From Mangrovihabitans endophyticus (GTDB taxonomy: Bacteria; Actinomycetota; Actinomycetes; Mycobacteriales; Micromonosporaceae), in contig NZ_BMMX01000004.1 of assembly GCF_014646155.1 (NCBI RefSeq), forward strand, positions 164,980 through 228,979: 64,000 bases of DNA, given 5' to 3'. The position numbers and the translations under genes were made by a program. Below, piece after piece: positions 42,183 through 50,145 of this stretch; within the stretch, counting starts at the first letter, position 1; each line of letters starts with the position of its first letter. Below the pieces are notes generated by a model, which saw only the letters and a program-made list of their open reading frames with translations, searched no databases and had not been told where the DNA came from.

Positions 42183-43418
42183 ATGAAAGCACCCACTCCA
42201 GGCAACGAGACCGCTCGGCTCGCCGCAATGCACGCGCTCGATGTCATCGACACCGAGCCCGAGCAGGACTACGACGACATCGTCACGCTCGCCGCCCGCG
42301 TGTGCGACGTGCCCGTCTCGCTGATCAGCCTGATCGACACCGAACGACAGTGGTGCAAGGCCCGCTCCGGCACTGACCTGATGGAGACCTCGCGCGATCT
42401 CTCCCTCGACGCGTACGCGATCCTGGGCGGCGACCTGCTGGTGGTGCCGGACGCGCGGGAGGATGCCCGGTTCGCCGGCAATCCGATGGTCACCGTGGAC
42501 GGGGGCATCCGCTTCTACGCGGGCGCGCCGCTGGTCACCACGGACGGGTTCGCGGTGGGCGCGCTCTGCGTGCTCGACTCGCAGCCGCGCCGCCTCGGCA
42601 CCGAACAACTCCAGGCGCTGCGTGCCCTGGCCGCGCAGGCGGTCGCGCAGATGGAACTGCGCCGGTGCGGCACGACGATGACCGACTCGACGGCACGTCT
42701 GCAGGTGCTGGAACGCAGCAAGGACGACCTTGCCGGGCTGATCGGCGGCGATCTCAAGTCGACGTTGCGCCGGATGTCGGTCTATCTCGACGCGCTCGGC
42801 CGGACCGGACACCACGATCCGGAACTGGCGGATCTGGTCGGCCGCGCGACGGCGGCCCACGTGCACGGCCTGTCCGACCTGCTGGGCCACCTCACCGCGG
42901 TGGCCGACACCGGCGTGGGCATGGAGAACCTGCACATGCGCAGCGCCGACCTGCGGACCCTGACGCACGACGCGGTCGAGGCGGTCCGCCCGATCGCGGT
43001 GGCCCGCGGGATCTCCCTGCGAGAGCAGACGGGCGGTCCCGCGCTGCACATCACCGCCGACCCGGTACGCCTGGAGCAGGTGCTCACCCAACTGCTGTTC
43101 GCCGCGGTGAAGTACACCCCGTCCGGCGGTCGGGTGCGGGTGGAGATGGAGGCCGAACCCGTGCCCACGCTGCGCCTGGAAGACCTGGACCTGGCCGACG
43201 GCATGCGGCCGGACCTGTTCCCGCACCTGTACTACGGGGCAATCGCCGGCTCGCCGGGTGAGCCCGGACCGGACAGCGGGCTGGTGGCGGCGAAGAAGAT
43301 CCTGGATGCGCACCACGCGACGGTGGCGCTGAGCGACCGGCCCGGCGATGGCACCACGCTGCATGTGGCGTTTCCGTCCATGACTCCCGACCAGCGCGTG
43401 GACCTCGTCGGCGTCTGA
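42183..43418 (+). CDS. GAF sensor with degenerate histidine-kinase core
   Basis: A 411-aa soluble protein. GAF domain at about residues 25-160 (VCDVPVSLISLIDTERQWCKA, IRFYAGAPLVTTDGFAVGALCVLD), then a dimerisation-like helix pair and an HATPase-like end. The expected phospho-acceptor SHELRTPL is replaced by GGDLKSTL. The N-box reads QLLFAAVKYTP without its Asn, and the G1 DxGxG motif is missing. It is therefore probably a non-catalytic sensor or scaffold. No response regulator is adjacent. ATG with GGAGGTGA upstream. Confidence 0.85.
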   Translation: MKAPTPGNETARLAAMHALDVIDTEPEQDYDDIVTLAARVCDVPVSLISLIDTERQWCKARSGTDLMETSRDLSLDAYAILGGDLLVVPDAREDARFAGNPMVTVDGGIRFYAGAPLVTTDGFAVGALCVLDSQPRRLGTEQLQALRALAAQAVAQMELRRCGTTMTDSTARLQVLERSKDDLAGLIGGDLKSTLRRMSVYLDALGRTGHHDPELADLVGRATAAHVHGLSDLLGHLTAVADTGVGMENLHMRSADLRTLTHDAVEAVRPIAVARGISLREQTGGPALHITADPVRLEQVLTQLLFAAVKYTPSGGRVRVEMEAEPVPTLRLEDLDLADGMRPDLFPHLYYGAIAGSPGEPGPDSGLVAAKKILDAHHATVALSDRPGDGTTLHVAFPSMTPDQRVDLVGV

Positions 43419-43443
43419 TCCGCGGACGGCGCCCCGGACGGCA

Positions 43444-43493
43444 CCGGCCCCGCTTTCGCGAGTGGCTGCAGATCACTCGCGAAGCGGGGCCGG
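43444..43493. terminator. Bidirectional hairpin terminator
   Basis: 20-bp stem (43444-43464 / 43474-43493, one bulged T) with a 9-nt loop, between the convergent GAF-kinase-like and glycosyltransferase genes. Confidence 0.9.
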
Positions 43494-43498
43494 CGTGC

Positions 43499-46024
43499 TC
43501 ATCCCAGGCGTATCCGCCCCGGGGATTCGCCGTCCGGTGGCGCACCGGCAGTCGGCATGTCCCGCGGTTCGAAGTACGTGTTCTCCACCGGTTCCGGTTG
43601 AGCGGGCACCGGAGGCCGGGCAACCGCGCGCCCGCCCGCGGGGTGCCGCGGTGATGTGGGCAGCGGCGAGGTCGGCGGCCAACTGTCCACCTGCGGAGCG
43701 ACCTTCTGGCCCGGAATGATCTGCTGGCCCGCCATGATCTGCGTGGGCGCCTCGGCGGCCACGTCGGCGAGGGTGGTCTCCACGTCCCGCTCCACGGTCT
43801 CCGGCGCCGTGTCCCCGGGCGCCGCGTCCCCGGGCGCCGTGTTCTGGAAAGCCGTGTGGTCGGGCACCGTGTCGGTGCCCGAGGCCGTGCCGGGCAACCC
43901 GGCCCGGTTCAACTTGTGCCAGCGCAGCCGGCCTCCGGTCAAGGCGGTGGTCGCCGATTGGATCAGCACCAGGTACATCAGTTGCCGGTACGCGAACTGC
44001 TGCAGCGGCAACCGCCACAGCGGGCGCATCGACTCCCGGTCCAGGCGGAACGCCACCGCCGCGGTGAACAGTTGCAGGGCGAGCATGCCGCACCATGCCA
44101 GCAGCGTCTCATTCAGCTCCCAGAACACCAGGCCGTACACGAGCATGATGTCGACGACCGGGGCGAGCATCGGCAACGCCACCCCGAACAGGGCCAGGAA
44201 CGGCAGCCCGCGGCGGCCGAACCGGCCCGAGTCGCCAGTGTCGGTGAGCGCCTTGCGGTGCTTCCACATCGCCTGCATGGTCCCGTAGGACCAGCGGTAT
44301 CGCTGCCGGTATAGCTGCTCCAGCGTGGCCGGGGCCTCGGTCCAGGCGCGCGCCCGCTCCTCGTACACGACACGCCATCCGGCCCGGCAGAGGGCCATGG
44401 TGACGTCGGTGTCCTCGGCGAGGGTCTCGTCGCTGATCCCGCCGACCTCGGCGAGCGCCACCCGGCGGAACGCGCCGATCGCTCCGGGCACGGTTGGCAT
44501 GCAGTTCAGCACCTCGTACAGGCGCCGATCCAGGTTGAAGCCGATCACATACTCGATGTGCTGCCACGCCGCGACGAGGCTACCCCGGTTGCCGACCTTG
44601 ACGTTGCCGGCCACCGCGCCCACCGCCGGGCTGGCGAACGGCTGCACCAGCATCCGGATCGAGTCCGGCTCGAAGATCGTGTCGCCGTCCACCGTGACGA
44701 TGATGTCGTGCTTGGCCAGGGCGACCCCGGTGTTGAGGGCGTTGGACTTGCCGCCGTTGGGCACCCGGATCACGCGCACGTTCGGCAGCGCCATCCGTTC
44801 CACCAGCTCGGCCGTCCCGTCGGTGGACCCGTCGTCGACCACCACCACCTCGATGTGCGGGTAGTCGCCGCCGGCCAGGGACCGGACGGCCGCTTCGATG
44901 CCTTCCTTCTCGTTGTACGCGGGCACGATCACCGACACCGGCTCGGTCACCGGCGGCCCCCAGCTCCAGTCCGGTTTGCGGCGCTGTCGGGCGTGCCGTC
45001 CGGCGAAGAGCAGCATCAACGCGGTGCGCCCGACGGTGAGCAGCCCCACCACCAGGAACAGGCCGGCGATCAGCCAGACCATGCCGTCGGCGAGGCGTAC
45101 CGTCCAGATGAGGGCGCCGCCGCGCCAGGCGTCGGCGCGCGCGGCCGGCGGGTTCACCGGCAGCGGCGGCCGCTGAGTGCGTTCCGCCAGGCCCAGGTTG
45201 AGCCCCTCGGTGACGGTGGTGAAGCGATAGCCGCGTGCCTTCATCATCGGGATGTACTGCCGCAGCGCGGCCACGGTCTGCGCGCGGTCGCCGCCCGCGT
45301 CGTGGAACAGCACCACCGCCGAGTCGTCACCGGCCGGCATCGCGTTGCGAACGATCCGGGAAATCCCCGGCCGTTGCCAGTCCTCGCTGTCCAAGTCGTT
45401 GACGACGACCAGATAGCCGTCCGCGCCGGCCTGCTTGACGATCTTCCAGTTGACGTCGTCGATGGCGCTCGGGCGCGACGAATACGGGAACCGGGCGAGC
45501 TGGGTCTGCACGCCTGCGGCGCGTGCGATGACGAACTGCGTCTGCGACAGTTCGAGCTGCCGCCGCCACTGCGGGATGCGTTGCAGGTTGGGATGGGTGA
45601 AGGTGTGCAGGCCCAGCTCGTTCCCGCCGCCGACGATCCGCCGGGTGAGATCGGGGTGCCGGGCGACCTCGGTGCCGATCACGAAGAACGTGCCGTGTGC
45701 GTCGTTCTCCTCCAGCACCTTCAGGATCTGCGGCGTCCAGGTGGGATCCGGCCCGTCATCGAAGGTGAGCGCGATGGTGAGGGGTGGCAGGCGGTTGGAA
45801 CTCGTCTGCCCGCCCGTGGTGTTGAGGATCGGCCCGCCGCCGCGGATGTCGGCCGGCACACCGTTCTGGTCGCCGATCTCGGATTCGACATGGTCGCCAG
45901 TGAACTCGGCGTTGATGTACGCCTGCACGATCAGCACGGCGACGAACAACACCAGCATCAACGTGCCGATCAGCACCCGCGGACGGGGTATCCGCAGACG
46001 CACACGTGGCGACGGCGCCGCCAT
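43499..46024 (-). CDS. Polysaccharide deacetylase - GT2 glycosyltransferase fusion
   Basis: An 841-aa membrane protein. Order: transmembrane helix (19-36), NodB deacetylase domain (about 80-280; Asp89/Asp90 of TFDDGPD, metal His140 and His144 in HTFTHP, VVLFHDAGG), membrane segment(s) (about 320-345), processive GT2 domain (VSVIVPAYNEKEG, DDGSTDGT, TVDGDTIF, AEDTDV, QRYRWSYG), C-terminal helices, then a Pro/Ala-rich tail with APGDTAP-like repeats. The QxxRW motif suggests polymerising an N-acetylhexosamine or similar glycan. One-base overlap (TGATG) with the upstream gene. Confidence 0.92.
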   Translation of the reverse strand: MAAPSPRVRLRIPRPRVLIGTLMLVLFVAVLIVQAYINAEFTGDHVESEIGDQNGVPADIRGGGPILNTTGGQTSSNRLPPLTIALTFDDGPDPTWTPQILKVLEENDAHGTFFVIGTEVARHPDLTRRIVGGGNELGLHTFTHPNLQRIPQWRRQLELSQTQFVIARAAGVQTQLARFPYSSRPSAIDDVNWKIVKQAGADGYLVVVNDLDSEDWQRPGISRIVRNAMPAGDDSAVVLFHDAGGDRAQTVAALRQYIPMMKARGYRFTTVTEGLNLGLAERTQRPPLPVNPPAARADAWRGGALIWTVRLADGMVWLIAGLFLVVGLLTVGRTALMLLFAGRHARQRRKPDWSWGPPVTEPVSVIVPAYNEKEGIEAAVRSLAGGDYPHIEVVVVDDGSTDGTAELVERMALPNVRVIRVPNGGKSNALNTGVALAKHDIIVTVDGDTIFEPDSIRMLVQPFASPAVGAVAGNVKVGNRGSLVAAWQHIEYVIGFNLDRRLYEVLNCMPTVPGAIGAFRRVALAEVGGISDETLAEDTDVTMALCRAGWRVVYEERARAWTEAPATLEQLYRQRYRWSYGTMQAMWKHRKALTDTGDSGRFGRRGLPFLALFGVALPMLAPVVDIMLVYGLVFWELNETLLAWCGMLALQLFTAAVAFRLDRESMRPLWRLPLQQFAYRQLMYLVLIQSATTALTGGRLRWHKLNRAGLPGTASGTDTVPDHTAFQNTAPGDAAPGDTAPETVERDVETTLADVAAEAPTQIMAGQQIIPGQKVAPQVDSWPPTSPLPTSPRHPAGGRAVARPPVPAQPEPVENTYFEPRDMPTAGAPPDGESPGRIRLG

Positions 46025-46935
46025 CAGGCTGCGGTCCCGTCGTCGGCACGGGCCGACACGGCAACCACGACGCCGGTGGACGGGGCGTCGGTGGACTGGC
46101 TGCCGGTGGATCGACCAGCGGTGGATTGACTGGTGGCTGCGGTGACCTCGACGGCGGGCGGTTGGGGGGCCTTGGTCGTCGCGGCCGTCATGTCGACCGT
46201 GGCCGCCGGTGACCGGGTGCTTGAGGCGCCGGTCGCGGTGCCGGTGCCACCCCCGGCACTCGCATCGACGGCGGAACCACCGCCGGTGCCTCCGGCGTCG
46301 GCGGAGTCGTCCATCACGGGCGGTTTCGGCGGTTGCGGGGCCGGCGGTTGCGGGGCCGGCGGCGGTATCGCGGTCGGCGGTGGGGTGACGGTCGGCGGCG
46401 TGCTCGGTTGCGGCTTGGGCGTGGCGGTCGTGGTCTTGGCAGACGGCGTCGCGCTCGGCGTGGTCGTCGACGGCTTGGTCGTGGACGGCTTCGCGGTGGG
46501 AGTGCGGGACGGGGGCGGCGTGGAGCGCCGGCGCGGCGAGACGACCGTCGTCTCGGCAACCTGGCGTGTGGAGGGTGCGACGCGCGGCAGCCCTCCGGCG
46601 ATCACCATGCCGGCCGGGGAGGTGGCGACCGGCCCGGGGGTGCTGCCCGGCGGGGGAGGATCGGGTCGTACGTCCTCATTCCTCTTGCTCCCCAGGTCGG
46701 GCAGGGGGAGCACGGCCTTCGAGCTGACGGGTCCGCCGGCGACACTGACGCTGACCAGACCGCTATAGATCATGACAATCGCGCCGAAGGCGTATGAGAG
46801 TCGGCGGAGAAATCGCCGGCGCCGCCCGGTCGAGTCGACGAACACCGGCGATGGCGCAGATACGACGATCACCTGCGTGCTGTCGGGGATGTCGTGGTCG
46901 GCGGATAGCGGGTTTTTCGGCTCCTGCAAAGTCAC
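46024..46935 (-). CDS. Proline/threonine-rich single-pass membrane protein
   Basis: A 303-aa protein: cytosolic basic segment (TGRRRRFLRRL), one transmembrane helix (about 47-66, AFGAIVMIYSGLVSVSVAGG), then about 235 residues of Pro/Thr/Ser/Ala-rich sequence, presumably extracytoplasmic and perhaps O-glycosylated. No domain known. It leads the operon with the deacetylase-GT2 gene. GTG is 6 nt after TAAGCT (46947-46942), a leaderless start. Candidate accessory protein for polymer export or cell-wall attachment. Confidence 0.72.
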   Translation of the reverse strand: MTLQEPKNPLSADHDIPDSTQVIVVSAPSPVFVDSTGRRRRFLRRLSYAFGAIVMIYSGLVSVSVAGGPVSSKAVLPLPDLGSKRNEDVRPDPPPPGSTPGPVATSPAGMVIAGGLPRVAPSTRQVAETTVVSPRRRSTPPPSRTPTAKPSTTKPSTTTPSATPSAKTTTATPKPQPSTPPTVTPPPTAIPPPAPQPPAPQPPKPPVMDDSADAGGTGGGSAVDASAGGGTGTATGASSTRSPAATVDMTAATTKAPQPPAVEVTAATSQSTAGRSTGSQSTDAPSTGVVVAVSARADDGTAA

Positions 46936-47640
46936 TCGCCGAGCTTAGGAACATCAGCGCCGATCTTGACGGGAGTCACTCGATGGAACGACGGCGGAAC
47001 GCCGAACAGAATCGTCCGAAATGACGACCATGAACATTTGACCTGATGGGAGGTGTTGTCTCACTCGATGGAAGCGGCTCGTTGAGCTGCAGCGCACTTC
47101 GATGGGCCAAAAGGTTACGCGAAAAGCCTTACCCATTTGCTGTCGCAATTCCGACTGATTGGGTGCCTCAATGCGAGCAACTTTCCTGACGCGAAAAGCG
47201 ATGCTTGAGGCAATATAGCAATATGTCCTATTTGTCGCAAGCGATGCTGCCTGGTGGCTCAGCGTGCCCGCATCATGACAGTGGGGCGTTGATGTAGCGA
47301 AAGGGTCATCGAAACTGAGTAGTCACAGGCGTTGTGTGAGTCCGGCACGCGTCGTTACGCTGCTATCCAGCGCGCCCCTATCGCCCGCTTCCCCCGTGGC
47401 TGGCGATCGGGGCGCGCGCTTTCTTTCTCGCGATGTCGCGCCCTTCGGTTGTGTTGAGGTCGCATGGCGGCATCCGCGTCCTCGCCATTGTGCAGATGTG
47501 TGCCTGCGACGCTCCATTGCGATGAGTGCTCCGAGCGAGCCGATCGCTTCACAGCAACATGAAAAGGCTTGCAATGGTCGTTGCGGGTTCGTCCAAGAGC
47601 TGCGTGGCGGCCAAGGTCGGCGTGGGCGGCGGGGCCGGGC
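46936..47640. other. 705-bp intergenic region, AT-richer, with repeats and a plus-strand terminator
   Basis: No convincing protein gene. Base composition drops visibly between about 46980 and 47260. It contains the direct repeat TCACTCGATGGAA (46976-46988 and 47061-47073), direct repeat ACGCGAAAAGC (47117-47127 and 47189-47199), the inverted repeat TGCCTCAA/TTGAGGCA (47164-47171 / 47205-47212), and the terminator listed next. A structured non-coding RNA on the plus strand or a long regulatory region is plausible. Confidence 0.5.
47370..47427 (+). terminator. Intrinsic terminator without an annotated upstream gene
   Basis: 16-bp stem (47370-47385 / 47402-47417, one mismatch) with a 16-nt loop containing CCCCC, followed on the plus strand by CTTTCTTTCTC. 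Orientation indicates transcription from the left, where no coding gene is seen. It could also serve the minus-strand mannosyltransferase gene, but the T-rich side favours the plus strand. Confidence 0.75.
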
Positions 47641-49209
47641 CTAGATCCAGCGACTGCCCAACCACATCCGGTGCTGCCACGCCTCGTACGGGATCAGTTG
47701 ACCGACGAAGATGGGATGGAAGTACGCGAAGCACACCGCCACGGCCAGCACGTACACGCCGGCCACGATGGTTCCGGTCATCTGCCGCTCGCTCCGTCCC
47801 GGCCCGCTCGTCACGCCTTCCGTCGGCGTCATGACGGCACCGAGCGCGTACGTCACGGCGAGGATGAGGAAGGGCAGCGCCGGAAGCACGTAGAAGGAGA
47901 ACATCGTGCGGCCGTCCGCGATCGCGTAATAGAACCACGGCAACAGGCCGGCCACCACGCCGGTGCCGATCGCGAACGCGCGCCAGTCGCGCCGGGCGAT
48001 ACCGAACCAGACCAGGACCGCCAGCGCGGGCAGGAACGACCACCAGAGAATGGGCGTCCCCAGCAACAGCACCTCACCGGCGCATTGCGGCGCCCCGCAG
48101 TTGCCGTCGGTGTTCCAAGAGAACGAGACCGGTCGGCCGAGCAACAGCCACTGCCACGGCCACGACTGGTACGGGTGCTTCTCGGTGAGGCCGCTATGGA
48201 ACGTGTACGCCTCGTGGTGGTAATGCATCAGGTTCAGCAGCGCACCCAGCACCGGCGGCTCGCTCAGGCCGTTGTCGGCCCGGTAGTGCCGGAAGTATCC
48301 GGTGTTCGTGACGAACCATCCGGTCCAGGTTGCCAGATAGAACAGCACCGTCAGCACGAAGCTGAGAACCAGATAGCCGAGGTCGCTCGCGATGCCCCGG
48401 GCGAAGGGGCGGCGCATGCCCGCGGAACGCCGCGCGCCGACCCGCCACACGATCACCAGCAGGGCGAAGAACGGGGCAAAGAACAGGGCACTCCATTTCA
48501 CCCCACAGGCCAGCCCGAACAGGGCCCCCGCGGCCAGCAGCCACCAAGGCACCCCGCCCGGTGAGCGGGTGGCCGTCTCCGGGTTGTGACCGCTCTCCAA
48601 GGCCCGCAGCCATCGTCGCCGGTAAGCGTCCCGGTCCAGCACCAACGCGGCGAACGTGGCCAGCACGAACAGTCCGAGGAAGATGTCCAGCAAGGAGGTG
48701 CGCGAGAGCACCAGGTGGAAACCGTCCAACGCCATCAGCAGCCCCGCGGTGCCGGCCAGCACCACCGAATGGAACATCCGGTAGGCGACCCGGACCAGGA
48801 TCAGCACCATCAGCGTGCCGGCCACGGCGGCGGGCACCCGCCAGCCGAGCTCGTTGTTGCCGAACACCATCTCGCCCAGGGCGATAAGCCATTTGCCCAG
48901 CGGAGGATGCACGACGTACGCGGGCCCGTTGGTCTTCTCGTCCCACTCCACGCCGTGGTGCAGCATGTCCCACGCGTCGGTGGGGTAGTAGACCTCGTCG
49001 AACACGTAGTTCTTCGGCCGGTCCAGGCGGACGAACCGCAGGATCCCGGCGATCACCACTACCACCAGGGTGACCAGCCAGGAATGCGGGTTGAGCCAAT
49101 TGTCGAGAGTCGACAGCCGTCGACGCACCGCGTCGGGAACGCCCCTGACCCCGACGGGTGTCGGGTCGTCCTCGATCTCCGATCGTGCCGTGTCTGTCGC
49201 CAAAGTCAC
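47641..49209 (-). CDS. pmt: Protein O-mannosyltransferase (PMT family, GT39)
   Basis: A 522-aa polytopic glycosyltransferase that uses polyprenyl-phosphomannose to O-mannosylate secreted proteins outside the membrane. The catalytic loop KNYVFDEVYYPTDAWDMLHHG follows the first helix at about residue 65. Conserved VHPPLGKWLIALGE, SRTSLLDIFLGLF and the C-terminal four-helix PMT_4TMC end are present. Mycobacterium Rv1002c has the same place next to rsmI. GTG is 6 nt after TACGAT (49221-49216). Confidence 0.92.
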   Translation of the reverse strand: MTLATDTARSEIEDDPTPVGVRGVPDAVRRRLSTLDNWLNPHSWLVTLVVVVIAGILRFVRLDRPKNYVFDEVYYPTDAWDMLHHGVEWDEKTNGPAYVVHPPLGKWLIALGEMVFGNNELGWRVPAAVAGTLMVLILVRVAYRMFHSVVLAGTAGLLMALDGFHLVLSRTSLLDIFLGLFVLATFAALVLDRDAYRRRWLRALESGHNPETATRSPGGVPWWLLAAGALFGLACGVKWSALFFAPFFALLVIVWRVGARRSAGMRRPFARGIASDLGYLVLSFVLTVLFYLATWTGWFVTNTGYFRHYRADNGLSEPPVLGALLNLMHYHHEAYTFHSGLTEKHPYQSWPWQWLLLGRPVSFSWNTDGNCGAPQCAGEVLLLGTPILWWSFLPALAVLVWFGIARRDWRAFAIGTGVVAGLLPWFYYAIADGRTMFSFYVLPALPFLILAVTYALGAVMTPTEGVTSGPGRSERQMTGTIVAGVYVLAVAVCFAYFHPIFVGQLIPYEAWQHRMWLGSRWI

Positions 49210-49273
49210 CCCGCGATCGTAGGCCGACCGCCCACGCGGTGGTGCTCCGAGCCCGATGTGATGGACTTTCGAG

Positions 49274-50134
49274 ATGCATGACGCCCGGGTGGTTCTCGTC
49301 GGCGCTCCGTTGGGCAACATCGCGGACGCCTCGGCGCGGCTGCGGCGGGTGCTGGAGACCGCCGACGTGGTGGCGGCGGAGGACACCCGCCGGCTGAGCC
49401 GGCTGGCGCGGGATCTGGAGATCACCGTCGCCGGGCGCGTGGTGTCGTACTTCGAGGGCAACGAGGAACGCCGTACGCCGGAACTGGTGCAGGCCCTGCG
49501 TGATGGCGCGACCGTCGCGGTGGTGACCGACGGCGGCATGCCGAGCGTCTCGGATCCGGGCTATCGCCTGGTCCATGCGGCGCTCGCGGAGGGGTTCCCG
49601 GTCACGTCCGCGCCCGGGCCGAGCGCGGTGACCACCGCGCTGGCGCTCTCCGGACTGCCCAGCGACCGCTTCGTGTTCGAGGGTTTCCTGCCGCGGTCCG
49701 GCTCCGGGCGGCGGAGCCGCCTGCGTGAGCTGGCCGCGGAGACGCGCACCCTGGTCTTCTTCGAGGCTCCGCACCGGATCGTGGACGCCCTGGCCGATTT
49801 CGTGGCGGGGTTCGGCGGCCAGCGGGAGGCGGCCGTCTGCCGCGAGCTCACCAAGACGTACGAGGAGGTCCGCCGCGGGCCGCTGGAGGAGCTGGCGGCG
49901 TGGGCGGCGGACGCCCGGCCCCGCGGCGAGATCACCGTGGTGGTCGCGGGGGCGACGGCCGGTCCCGTGGAACCGCCGTCGGAGGACGAGGTCCGCGCGG
50001 CGGTGGCGGCTCGGGAAGAGGCGGGCGAGTCACGCCGGGACGCGATCGCCGCGACAGCGCGGGAGCATGGCCTGCGCCGCCGCGAGGTGTACGAGCTGGT
50101 CCATCGGTCCGGCCAGTCGGTGACCGGCCGGTAA
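49274..50134 (+). CDS. rsmI: 16S rRNA (cytidine(1402)-2'-O)-methyltransferase
   Basis: A 286-aa tetrapyrrole-methylase-fold enzyme that 2'-O-methylates C1402 in the decoding centre. Seen: LVGAPLGNIADASARLRRVLE, VAAEDTRRLSRL, VTDGGMPSVSDPGYRLV, SAPGPSAVTTALALSGLPSD, FEGFLPRSG and VCRELTKTYEEVRRG. Divergent from pmt, as in mycobacteria (Rv1002c/Rv1003). Confidence 0.95.
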   Translation: MHDARVVLVGAPLGNIADASARLRRVLETADVVAAEDTRRLSRLARDLEITVAGRVVSYFEGNEERRTPELVQALRDGATVAVVTDGGMPSVSDPGYRLVHAALAEGFPVTSAPGPSAVTTALALSGLPSDRFVFEGFLPRSGSGRRSRLRELAAETRTLVFFEAPHRIVDALADFVAGFGGQREAAVCRELTKTYEEVRRGPLEELAAWAADARPRGEITVVVAGATAGPVEPPSEDEVRAAVAAREEAGESRRDAIAATAREHGLRRREVYELVHRSGQSVTGR

Positions 50135-50145
50135 CGGGTGGCGGT

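Noticed and set aside
46133..46768. Glycine-rich plus-strand frame (PE-PGRS-like look)
   Set aside because: Reverse complement of the Pro/Thr-rich tail of the minus-strand membrane protein, which has a clear leaderless start.
47046..47190. 47-codon ORF (MGGVVSLDGSG...) in the intergenic region
   Set aside because: No SD and codon usage unlike neighbours; the region fits an RNA or regulatory role better.
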